Shown here in pieces: positions 1 through 6,265 of a DNA stretch of 15,682 bases. This stretch comes from an uncultured Collinsella sp. GTDB taxonomy: Bacteria; Actinomycetota; Coriobacteriia; Coriobacteriales; Coriobacteriaceae. Position numbers and translations under genes: made by a program. Location of the stretch: the NCBI GenBank assembly GCA_900757705.1, contig CAAEOW010000033.1, positions 1 to 15,682 on the forward strand, read 5' to 3'. Position 1 is the first letter of the stretch. Every line of letters begins with the position of its first letter. Below the pieces are notes generated by a model that made no database searches, had not been told where the DNA came from, and worked only from the letters and a program-made list of their open reading frames with translations.

Positions 1-1
1 C

Positions 2-301
2 TGCTCGCCCGAGGACCTTCCCGACGAGGAGCTGTTGTACGACCTGGCCGACCTGTTCAAGGTCTTCAGCGACACCACACGCATCAAGATTCTCTATGCC
101 CTCATGGGTCGCGAGCTCTGCGTGGCTGACATCGCCGAAGCGACCGCGACCTCGCAGTCTGCGGTGTCGCACCAGCTGCGCACGCTTAAGCAGTCGCACC
201 TGGTCAAGTTCCGCCGCGACGGCCGCAACATTCTCTACTCGCTCGCCGACGATCATGTCTACACCATGCTCAACCAGGGCATGAGCCATATCTGCGAATA
301 G
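2..301 (+). CDS. ArsR/SmtB-family metal-sensing repressor, 5' end cut off by the window edge
   Basis: Winged-helix repressor that in this family releases DNA on binding metal. The reading frame is open to the first bases of the window, so the start lies outside. A TTG at 35 could be read as a start but would remove the N-terminal helix, so I treat the gene as partial. Numbering from that TTG codon, the recognition-helix region reads SQSAVSHQLRTLK (40-52), preceded by ELCVAD (28-33). The C-terminal helix carries a complete alpha-5 zinc site as in SmtB and CadC: D72-x-H74, then H85 and E88 with exactly the family spacing. The second Cys of the CadC-type CxC (alpha-3 site) is Ala31, so zinc-type sensing through alpha-5 is more likely than CadC-type sulfur-based cadmium sensing. 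The gene sits 63 bp before the HMA protein gene and upstream of an efflux ATPase, its likely target. Confidence 0.93.
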   Translation, partial: CSPEDLPDEELLYDLADLFKVFSDTTRIKILYALMGRELCVADIAEATATSQSAVSHQLRTLKQSHLVKFRRDGRNILYSLADDHVYTMLNQGMSHICE

Positions 302-364
302 CAATCAACCACGGTATCAGCGCGGCCGGCACCCAGACCGCTAACACAGGGAAAGGAACCCACC

Positions 365-583
365 ATGAAAAAGCAGTTTAAGCTCGACGAGATCGATTGC
401 GCCAACTGCGCGCGTGAACTTCAGGACGAGCTGGCTAAGCTCGATGGCGTCAAGTCCGTTTCGGTCAACTTTATGACCCAGAAGCTGACGCTCGAGGCCG
501 ACGACGCCGAGTTCGACGAGGTCCTGGACCGCGTCGTTGAGTTCACCGCCGATGCCGAGCCGGACTGCGAGATCATTCTCTAA
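365..583 (+). CDS. Small free-standing heavy-metal-associated (HMA) domain protein, probable metal chaperone
   Basis: A 72-residue protein consisting of a single ferredoxin-like HMA domain. The metal-binding loop is IDCANC, with Cys12 and Cys15 forming CxxC directly after Asp11. A DCxxC loop is typical of Zn/Cd/Pb-type domains such as that of ZntA, whereas copper domains usually have MTCxxC. A third Cys (C68) lies in the acidic tail EPDCE. The start is supported by GGGAAAGGAA ending about 6 bp before the ATG. The protein is about the size of one N-terminal domain of a P1B ATPase, and the ATPase encoded next to it lacks such a domain. The two therefore look like a split version of CadA/ZntA, with this part soluble in the cytosol. 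Delivery of metal to the ATPase, or regulation of it, is inference. Confidence 0.88.
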   Translation: MKKQFKLDEIDCANCARELQDELAKLDGVKSVSVNFMTQKLTLEADDAEFDEVLDRVVEFTADAEPDCEIIL

Positions 584-604
584 CCCGCGCATACGTTGAC
601 CTGT

Positions 605-628
605 AAGGCCGCGCTTGCCGCGGCCTTT
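605..628 (+). terminator. Hairpin after the HMA gene, possible weak terminator
   Basis: Perfect 9-bp inverted repeat AAGGCCGCG / CGCGGCCTT with a 5-base loop, 22 bp after the stop codon of the HMA protein. It is followed by only a short T run (TTTGCTC), so it is at best a weak intrinsic terminator. It may reduce read-through so that the ATPase depends partly on its own promoter, which fits the operator just downstream. Confidence 0.55.
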
Positions 629-641
629 GCTCGCGAAATTA

Positions 642-659
642 TATGAGCAAGTGTTCATA
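642..659 (+). promoter_or_regulatory. Candidate ArsR/SmtB-type operator before the efflux ATPase
   Basis: Imperfect dyad TATGAGCA-AG-TGTTCATA, with 7 of 8 positions pairing. It resembles the TGAACA-n-TGTTCA core of known SmtB/CzrA/ZiaR-type operators. It lies 24 bp upstream of the ATPase ATG and just before the GGGAGG ribosome binding site (669-674), where a bound repressor would block transcription. The site is seen directly; assigning it to the ArsR protein encoded upstream is inference. No convincing -35/-10 pair could be fixed around it. Confidence 0.72.
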
Positions 660-682
660 CACTCAAATGGGAGGTTTGAATC

Positions 683-2635
683 ATGGCGGCCGCCGATTCC
701 AAAAAGAAAAAGAAGAAGCGCAAGAAGAAAGAGTCCCTTGAGCACAAGCGCAACCGCATCCTGGTAGCACTGGGCATTTTTGCCGTTGTTTATGCCCTCG
801 ACGAGCTCGGCGCCCTCGCTATCGCATTTGGGGAGCCCGGCAACATCTACGCCAGCTTTGTGCTGTTCCTCGTGCCGTTTTTGATTGCCGGCTACGACGT
901 ACTGCAAAAGGCATTCAATAACATCCGCCGCGGCAAGGCCTTCGACGAGAGCTTCCTCATGGCCGTCGCGACCATCGGCGCGTTTGCCATGGTGCTCTTC
1001 CCCGACACCGACCCGCACATGGCCGAAGGTGCCGCTGTCATGCTGTTCTACCAGGTCGGCGAGTTGTTCCAGGCATACGCCGTGGGCAAGAGCCGCAAGT
1101 CGATCAGTGCCATGATGAACATCGCGCCCGACTACGCTAACGTCGAGCAAGCCGACGGCACACTCGAACAGGTCTTTCCCGATGACATCGCCGTCGGCAC
1201 CGTGATCGTGGTCAAGCCCGGCGAGCGCGTGCCTATCGACGGCGTCATCGTCGAGGGTGAAACCCAGCTCGACACCGCCGCACTCACGGGCGAGTCGGTC
1301 CCCCGCCCGGCCAAGACCGGCGACGATATCATCAGCGGTTGCATCAACATGACGGGCCTCATCCACGTGCGCACCACCAAGCCCTTTGGCGAGTCAACCG
1401 TCGCGCGTGTTCTGGAGCTCGTGGAGAATGCCAGCGAAAAGAAGGCGCGCACCGAGAACTTCATCACGCGCTTTGCCCGCGTCTACACCCCCGCCGTCAC
1501 TGGCGCTGCCGCGGTGCTCGCGCTTGGCGGCGGCCTGGTGACTGGCGCTTGGTCCGATTGGATCCTGCGCGGCCTGACCTTCCTGGTCGTCAGCTGCCCG
1601 TGCGCCCTCGTGATCAGCGTACCGTTGAGTTTCTTTGGCGGCATCGGCGGCGCGTCCAAGCTGGGCGTTCTCATCAAGGGCTCCAACTACCTCGAGACGC
1701 TCGCCGACGTGGACACCATCGTCTTCGACAAAACGGGCACCCTCACCAACGGCACGTTCTCAGTCGTCGCGGTGCACCCCGAGGCTGGCTATACCGAGCA
1801 GTCGCTGCTCGAAGTCGTAGCCCTTGCTGAGTCGTTCTCCGATCACCCCATCGCGCAGTCCGTGCGCGACGCCTACCAGGGCGAGGTCGACCCCAAGCGC
1901 GTGAGCGACTCCGCCAACGACGCGGGCCACGGCGTGACGGCAACCATCGACGGCAAGCACGTCGTCGTTGGCAACGCCAAGATGCTCGGCGCGGCCGGCG
2001 TTGAAGCACCGGACTGCGAGGTTGTCGGCACGATCCTCCACGTGCTCGTTGACGGCGTGTACGCCGGCCACATCGTGATTGCAGACACCGTTAAGGCCGA
2101 TGCGGAGCAAACGATTCGCGACCTGCATGCCGCCGGTATCAACCGCACCGTCATGCTCACGGGCGACCGCGAGGAGGTTGCAGCGTCTGTGGCCAAGCAA
2201 CTCGGTCTCGACGAGTTCCACGCGCAGCTCCTGCCGGGCGACAAGGTCGAGCGCGTTGAGGCGCTACTCGCGGCCGAAAGTGGCAAGGGCAAGCTCGCCT
2301 TTGTCGGCGACGGTATCAACGACGCTCCTGTGCTTACGCGCGCCGATGTGGGCATTGCCATGGGCGCCATGGGCTCCGACGCCGCGATCGAGGCCGCCGA
2401 CGTGGTGCTGATGGACGACAAGCCGTCCAACATTTCCCGCGCGATCCGCGTGGCGCGCAAGACCATGTCGATTGTTTGGCAGAACATAATCTTTGCGCTG
2501 GGCATTAAGCTGCTGATCCTTGTGCTGGCAGCGCTGGGTATCGCCAATATGTGGCTTGCCGTCTTTGGCGACGTAGGCGTGGCGATCATCGCTATCCTGA
2601 ACGCCATGCGCGCGATGGGTGTCAAGAACCTGTAG
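683..2635 (+). CDS. cadA: P1B-type heavy-metal (Zn/Cd/Pb) exporting ATPase lacking an HMA domain
   Basis: A 650-residue membrane pump that exports divalent soft metals using ATP. The order is: Lys/Arg-rich N-terminus (7-16), membrane segments near 26-44, 54-71, 92-107 and 115-132, actuator domain with TGES (202-205), segments near 268-288 and 296-316 with the CPC ion motif (305-307), phosphorylation site DKTG with Asp349, the HP motif (388-389), TGDR (493-496), hinge GDGINDAP (542-549), and two last membrane segments near 601-640. Lys609 and Asp630 match ZntA Lys693 and Asp714, with the same spacing of 21, which marks subgroup IB-2 (Zn/Cd/Pb) rather than copper. There is no N-terminal CxxC domain; a basic tail takes its place and the HMA domain is encoded separately upstream. 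The start is supported by GGGAGG 8 bp before the ATG. The symbol cadA is by family; zntA would be equally valid. Confidence 0.95.
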   Translation: MAAADSKKKKKKRKKKESLEHKRNRILVALGIFAVVYALDELGALAIAFGEPGNIYASFVLFLVPFLIAGYDVLQKAFNNIRRGKAFDESFLMAVATIGAFAMVLFPDTDPHMAEGAAVMLFYQVGELFQAYAVGKSRKSISAMMNIAPDYANVEQADGTLEQVFPDDIAVGTVIVVKPGERVPIDGVIVEGETQLDTAALTGESVPRPAKTGDDIISGCINMTGLIHVRTTKPFGESTVARVLELVENASEKKARTENFITRFARVYTPAVTGAAAVLALGGGLVTGAWSDWILRGLTFLVVSCPCALVISVPLSFFGGIGGASKLGVLIKGSNYLETLADVDTIVFDKTGTLTNGTFSVVAVHPEAGYTEQSLLEVVALAESFSDHPIAQSVRDAYQGEVDPKRVSDSANDAGHGVTATIDGKHVVVGNAKMLGAAGVEAPDCEVVGTILHVLVDGVYAGHIVIADTVKADAEQTIRDLHAAGINRTVMLTGDREEVAASVAKQLGLDEFHAQLLPGDKVERVEALLAAESGKGKLAFVGDGINDAPVLTRADVGIAMGAMGSDAAIEAADVVLMDDKPSNISRAIRVARKTMSIVWQNIIFALGIKLLILVLAALGIANMWLAVFGDVGVAIIAILNAMRAMGVKNL

Positions 2636-2651
2636 CGCCTGTGGTCCCTCC

Positions 2652-2781
2652 GGCCGGGACCGGGCTTGGTTTTGAAAACGTCCTCGACCAATGAAGCGCC
2701 CCCGTTCTGCTCCTTCGGAGCTACGAACGGGGGCGCTTCTGGTCTGCGGAGTGTTTTCAAAAACCAAGCCCGGTCCCGGCC
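2652..2781. repeat. 130-nt nested inverted repeat (long hairpin) between convergent genes
   Basis: The outer arms, 2652-2679 and 2753-2781, pair over 28 bp with one bulged A (2763). Inside, GACCA (2686-2690) pairs with TGGTC (2740-2744), GAAGCGCCCCCGTTC (2693-2707) pairs perfectly with 2725-2739, and GCTCC-TTC-GGAGC (2709-2721) closes the tip. The outer and inner stems are separated by a small internal loop. Neither end has a T run, so it is not a standard intrinsic terminator. GGTCCC at 2643-2648 could pair with GGGACC at 2656-2661 and compete with the outer stem. It lies 16 bp after the ATPase stop and 78 bp from the end of the convergent regulator gene. It could be a bidirectional transcription end, a structured RNA, or a non-autonomous repeat element; no target-site duplication is evident. 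Confidence 0.85.
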
Positions 2782-2859
2782 TGCGGTAACGTTGCTGGCG
2801 GTTCTTGGGCATCGCTTGGTGGCGGGGTTCCTTGTCTGAGTTTGACTTGGTTGGCGGGG

Positions 2860-3237
2860 CTACTGGTCCCGGTCGCTGTCCCGTCCCAGCATCGCCCTCA
2901 GCTTCTCAAAGCTTTCCTCGCTCAGGCAGTGCTCCATGTGGCAGCCCTCTTGCGACGCGACCTCAGCCGAAACACCCGCATCCTCCAGCAGCCCCACGAA
3001 AAAGCAGTGACGCTCCCACATTTGGCGAGCGACCTCCAGACCACGCTCCGTCAGATGAACGTCGCGCTTGCCCATTTCGACATAGCCGTTGCTTTCCAAC
3101 GTCGCCATGGCCTTGGAAACGCTCGCCTTGGTTACGCCGAGGTACTCCGCAACGTCGATCGAGCGCACGATGCCCTGACGTTCCGATAGAACGTAGATCG
3201 ATTCGAGATAGTCTTCTCCGGATTCACGCAGGGCCAT
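2860..3237 (-). CDS. Short DtxR/MntR-family metal-dependent repressor
   Basis: A 125-residue regulator with an N-terminal winged helix (IDVAEYLGVTKASVSKAMATL, roughly residues 27-47, is the recognition region) and a DtxR-type dimerisation domain. It lacks the SH3-like third domain of DtxR, so its length is like MntR (about 140). Likely metal ligands can be aligned: Asp9, Glu12, His77, Cys99, Glu102 and His103. Asp9, Glu12 and His77 match MntR, but Cys99 stands where MntR has Glu99 and where DtxR has Cys102. The motif CHMEHCLS resembles CRWEHVMS of DtxR. Iron or manganese are both possible; I cannot decide from sequence. The ATG is preceded by GAAAGGCGG. It is transcribed alone and convergently to the efflux ATPase. 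Paired dyads upstream suggest autoregulation. Confidence 0.9.
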   Translation of the reverse strand: MALRESGEDYLESIYVLSERQGIVRSIDVAEYLGVTKASVSKAMATLESNGYVEMGKRDVHLTERGLEVARQMWERHCFFVGLLEDAGVSAEVASQEGCHMEHCLSEESFEKLRAMLGRDSDRDQ

Positions 3238-3291
3238 GGGCCGCCTTTCGCGATGGCTTCTAGTTAGCCTTTGGATACTTTTGCTTGATTT

Positions 3292-3342
3292 ACTTTACCG
3301 CAAAAGTTGCCCATGTCTTACTACTTTGCCTAAAAGTTAGCC
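3292..3342 (-). promoter_or_regulatory. Two tandem operator-like dyads upstream of the DtxR-type regulator
   Basis: Two related blocks on the plus strand, ACTTTACCGCAAAAGTTGCC (3292-3311) and ACTTTGCCTAAAAGTTAGCC (3323-3342), are centred 30 bp apart. Each holds a dyad: GCAA-AAG-TTGC (3300-3310) and CTAA-AAG-TTAG (3330-3340). Both arms change together between copies, so symmetry is kept, as expected for a site bound by a dimer. The shared word AGTTAGCC also occurs at 3262-3269. The sites lie 55-105 bp before the start codon of the regulator. Binding by that regulator is inference. Confidence 0.55.
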
Positions 3343-3366
3343 GTGTTTCACAAAACGTGCGGGACG

Positions 3367-3403
3367 AAAACAAAATGGGGACGCCCCGCAAGGAGTGTCC
3401 CCA
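3367..3403 (-). terminator. Intrinsic terminator of the ABC-F/HAD operon
   Basis: On the minus strand, TGGGGAC pairs with GTCCCCA across an interrupted GC-rich stem (3376-3403) with a TTGC tip, followed by ATTTTGTTTT-like sequence (3367-3375). It begins 23 bp beyond the stop codon of the HAD phosphatase. Confidence 0.8.
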
Positions 3404-3425
3404 GGCGCCGGGTGCCGGCCCGCAG

Positions 3426-4196
3426 TTACATCAGCCCAAAGTGCTTGGCGGCGTTGTAGATGCCGTCGTCATCCACGGCGGTCGTCACATAGGTCGCTGC
3501 AGCTTTCACGGTCTCCTGCGCGTTGCCCATGGCCACACTTGTGCCCACGGCCGAGAACATCGACAGGTCGTTCTCGCCGTCGCCAAAGGCAATCGCCTCG
3601 CTCGCGTCGACACCCAGGCGTTCCAGCGTCGCCGCGACACCCAGGTCCTTACCGCCGTTGGCAGGGATAATGTCGCAGAACAAATCACACCAGCGCGTAG
3701 TGAGAGAATGCGACACCGCGTCGGTCACGATATGTTCGTCGGCAGGGTCCACAAAGGCGCAGAACTGGTAGACCGGCGCATCGAAGGCATGCTCAAACGG
3801 TTCCTCGTGGTAGACAATCCCCGCGTTGCTGCCGGCCGTCACCACGCGCTCGGACAGGCGGTTCACAAACGAGTTCTCGCCCTGCATACACAGCGAGTCA
3901 TAGCGCCCCTGCGCCACCTGGTCCACAATCGCCGCGACGTCGTCCGAATCGATCGGGCAGCTGCGGTAAACGCCCTTGGCATCAAAACAGTGCTGACCCG
4001 AAAGCGTGATGTACGCATCCCAACCAAGATCGAACAGCCAATCGGGCATCTGGTAGGTCGGGCGACCCGTGGCAATGACGCACGCAATCCCCTGCTCGTG
4101 AAAGCTGTCGAGCACCTGCTGCGCCGACGCCGGAATCCGATGGGTCTTAAAGCTCAGCAACGTGCCGTCGATATCGAAAAACGCGGCCTTGATCAT
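3426..4196 (-). CDS. Cof-type HAD-superfamily (IIB) phosphatase
   Basis: A 256-residue soluble hydrolase with all four HAD motifs. Motif I is FFDIDGT with nucleophile Asp8 and acid/base Asp10. Motif II is ATGR (42-45) with Thr43. Motif III has Lys183 in GGKDLGV. Motif IV is GDGENDLSM (205-213) with Asp206 and Asp210. The long insert between motifs II and III is the C2-type cap of the Cof/YbiV group, whose members remove phosphate from sugar phosphates, nucleotides or cofactors such as FMN and PLP. The exact substrate cannot be read from sequence. The start codon lies 6 bp after the stop of the ABC-F gene, with an AGGAG/GCGAGG-rich ribosome binding region at the junction, so the two are co-transcribed and probably translationally coupled. 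Confidence 0.93.
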   Translation of the reverse strand: MIKAAFFDIDGTLLSFKTHRIPASAQQVLDSFHEQGIACVIATGRPTYQMPDWLFDLGWDAYITLSGQHCFDAKGVYRSCPIDSDDVAAIVDQVAQGRYDSLCMQGENSFVNRLSERVVTAGSNAGIVYHEEPFEHAFDAPVYQFCAFVDPADEHIVTDAVSHSLTTRWCDLFCDIIPANGGKDLGVAATLERLGVDASEAIAFGDGENDLSMFSAVGTSVAMGNAQETVKAAATYVTTAVDDDGIYNAAKHFGLM

Positions 4197-4202
4197 CCTC
4201 GC

Positions 4203-6062
4203 CTACTCCTCGCCCTCGAGCTTCTCGCTCGCCTCGAGCCACGCCATCTCCAACTCGTCCATGGCGGCGTGGGCCTCGTCGATCTTTGCCTGCTGCTCGC
4301 CCAGCGCCGTGTAGTTGGTGGGATCGACCTGGGCCATTGCTGCCTCGGCCTCCTCAACGCGGGCGCGCTGCGTCTCCATTTTGCGCTCGAGCGAGCTCAC
4401 CTCGCGGCGAAGCTTCTGACGCTCGGCGTTGGACAGGCCATTGGGCTGACCGCTCGCCTTGGGCTTATCGGCCGTCGCAGCCGCGGCACCGGTGTCGAAC
4501 GTGCCGGTCTTGGCGCTCGGTGCACCCACGGGCTCGCCCTCGGCGGTGGCGTTGCACAGGCGCAGGTACTGGTCGACGCCGCCGGGCATATGCGTCAGGT
4601 GGCCGTCGAGCAGCGCCCACTGCTGGTCGGTCACGCGCTCCATCAAAAAGCGGTCGTGCGTCACCAGAATCAGCGTGCCGGGCCAGCCGTCCAGCAAGTC
4701 CTCGACAATCGCCAGCATGTCGGTATCCAGGTCGTTGCCGGGCTCGTCCAGGATGAGCACGTTGGGCTCGTCCAGGATCGTCAGCAGCAGCGACAGGCGA
4801 CGGCGCTGGCCGCCCGAAAGATCGCCGATGCGGCTCCAGAGCTGCTGCGTCGTAAAGCCCAGACGCTCGCAGAGCTTCTCGGGTGAAGTCTCCTTGCCGT
4901 CAATGACGTAGTACTTCTTATAGTGGCTGAGCACCTCGCGGATCGTGTCGCCCATGTAGGGTTCGAGCTCCTCGAGCTGCTGCGACAGCACGCCAAAGCG
5001 CACCGTCTGGCCGATCTTCACGCGGCCGCGCAGGGGCGCGATCTTGCCCTGGATCACGTCGAGCAAAGTCGACTTGCCGGCGCCGTTCTCGCCCAAAAGA
5101 CCATAGCGGTCGCCCGCACCAATGAGCCAGGTCACGTCGTTGAGCACCTGCTTGGGCGCGCCATCGGTATCCGCATAGCCGGCGTCCACGTCGACCACAT
5201 CGATAACCTGCTTGCCCAGGCGGCTCACGGCCAGGCGCTTGAGCTCCAGCTCGTCACGCACGGGCGGCACGTCGGCGATCAGCTCGCGAGCGGCATCCAC
5301 GCGAAACTTGGGCTTGGTGGAGCGCGCCTGGGCACCGCGGCTCAGCCACGCGAGCTCCTTACGTGCCATGTTGCGACGGCGCTCCTCGGTAACCGCGGCC
5401 ATGCGGTCGCGTTCCACGCGCTGCAGGATATATGCCGAATAGCCGCCCTCGAAGGGATCGACCTGGCCGTCGTGAACCTCCCACATGCTGGTGCAGACCT
5501 CGTCCAAGAACCAGCGATCGTGCGTGACCACGAGCATCGCGCCCTGACCGCGCTGCCAGCGGGCCTTTAAGTGACGCGCAAGCCAGTTGATGGTGCGCAT
5601 GTCCAGATGGTTGGTGGGCTCATCGAGCATGAGCACGTCATAGTCGCCGATCAGCAGGCGCGCGAGGTCCACGCGGCGGCGCTGACCGCCCGAGAGCTCG
5701 CCTACCATGCCCTCCCAGGGCACATCGCTAATGAGGCCGGCGAGGATCTGGCGCGTACGGGGGCTCGACGCCCACTCGTACTCGGGGGCGTCACCCACAA
5801 CGGCATGATGCACGGTATCGGTATCGACAAGCTGGTCCTTTTGGCCGAGTAGACCGATCGTGATGCCGCGGCGGTGCGTCACGCGTCCGTCATCGGGCTC
5901 CAGCGTGCCGGCGAGCACGCTCAGCAGCGTCGACTTGCCGTCGCCGTTTTTACCGACAATACCAATGCGGTCGCCCTCGCCCACGCCGAGCGTCACGCTA
6001 TCGAAAATATGCTTGGTGGGAAACTCTAGGCTGACGGAATCGCATCCCAAAAGAATCGCCAT
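4203..6062 (-). CDS. ABC-F family ATPase, Uup-like, with C-terminal coiled coil
   Basis: A 619-residue cytosolic protein with two ABC nucleotide-binding domains and no membrane segment, as in ABC-F proteins that act on the ribosome. First domain: Walker A GKNGDGKST (37-45), LSGGQ (123-127), Walker B with Asp147/Glu148, then PTNHLD. A charged linker follows (about 211-285). Second domain: GENGAGKST (324-332), LSGGQ (415-419), Asp439/Glu440, then PGNDLD. Residues 545-619 form a charged coiled coil after a low-complexity Ala/Lys/Gly stretch. The NDLD motif and the C-terminal coiled coil favour Uup over EttA or antibiotic-resistance ABC-F types. The start at MAILLGCDS is chosen because GAAGGAG precedes it. 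An in-frame extension to 6257 would run through two hairpins and has no matching family sequence. Confidence 0.92.
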   Translation of the reverse strand: MAILLGCDSVSLEFPTKHIFDSVTLGVGEGDRIGIVGKNGDGKSTLLSVLAGTLEPDDGRVTHRRGITIGLLGQKDQLVDTDTVHHAVVGDAPEYEWASSPRTRQILAGLISDVPWEGMVGELSGGQRRRVDLARLLIGDYDVLMLDEPTNHLDMRTINWLARHLKARWQRGQGAMLVVTHDRWFLDEVCTSMWEVHDGQVDPFEGGYSAYILQRVERDRMAAVTEERRRNMARKELAWLSRGAQARSTKPKFRVDAARELIADVPPVRDELELKRLAVSRLGKQVIDVVDVDAGYADTDGAPKQVLNDVTWLIGAGDRYGLLGENGAGKSTLLDVIQGKIAPLRGRVKIGQTVRFGVLSQQLEELEPYMGDTIREVLSHYKKYYVIDGKETSPEKLCERLGFTTQQLWSRIGDLSGGQRRRLSLLLTILDEPNVLILDEPGNDLDTDMLAIVEDLLDGWPGTLILVTHDRFLMERVTDQQWALLDGHLTHMPGGVDQYLRLCNATAEGEPVGAPSAKTGTFDTGAAAATADKPKASGQPNGLSNAERQKLRREVSSLERKMETQRARVEEAEAAMAQVDPTNYTALGEQQAKIDEAHAAMDELEMAWLEASEKLEGEE

Positions 6063-6106
6063 ATGCCCTGCTCCTTCGTAGAAATTCAACGTTCTCCATG
6101 ATAGCG

Positions 6107-6147
6107 AAAACCACCACAAAGGGGACGGGCGCCTTCGTGGTGGTTTT
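6107..6147 (-). terminator. Hairpin in the leader of the ABC-F gene, terminator-like
   Basis: AAAACCACCAC (6107-6117) pairs perfectly with GTGGTGGTTTT (6137-6147), and after one mismatch 4 more bp form inside, leaving a 9-base loop. Read on the minus strand, the stem ends in TTTT followed by CGCTATC, 44 bp before the ABC-F start codon. It could be a second terminator for transcripts leaving pstB. If the ABC-F promoter lies further upstream it could be an attenuator. No good promoter was found between it and the ABC-F gene. Confidence 0.6.
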
Positions 6148-6172
6148 GGGCAAGCGCACCAGCACACGACAC

Positions 6173-6210
6173 AAAAAGGCGGGCCATCTCCCGCAAGAGA
6201 TGACCCGCCT
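6173..6210 (-). terminator. Intrinsic terminator of the pst operon
   Basis: A 14-bp stem (6177-6190 with 6197-6210, one mismatch) and a 6-base loop. Read on the minus strand it is followed by a run of T (complement of 6173-6177). It lies about 56 bp after the pstB stop, a classical position for the end of the pstSCAB transcript. Confidence 0.88.
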
Positions 6211-6265
6211 CTCCAATCAGTCCCGCGGCAACCGTGGCCGCCGCGGGCCTCAAGCATGTCCCGGA

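Noticed and set aside
35..37. TTG at 35 as start of the ArsR gene
   Set aside because: The frame is open upstream to the window edge and the family has additional N-terminal residues before YDLADLFK; the gene is simply cut by the window.
2652..2781. CRISPR or tandem repeat array
   Set aside because: There is a single inverted structure without direct repeats or spacers. No CRISPR-like periodicity was seen anywhere in the window.
3285..4886. Long plus-strand open frame (533 residues) across the HAD and ABC-F genes
   Set aside because: It lies antisense to two well-supported genes, has no recognisable motifs, an Arg/His/Leu-rich shadow composition and no ribosome binding site. High GC content produces such frames.
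6063..6257. N-terminal extension of the ABC-F protein to a start at 6257
   Set aside because: It would translate both intergenic hairpins, gives a Cys/Trp/Pro-rich sequence foreign to the family, and the ATG at 6062 has a good ribosome binding site.
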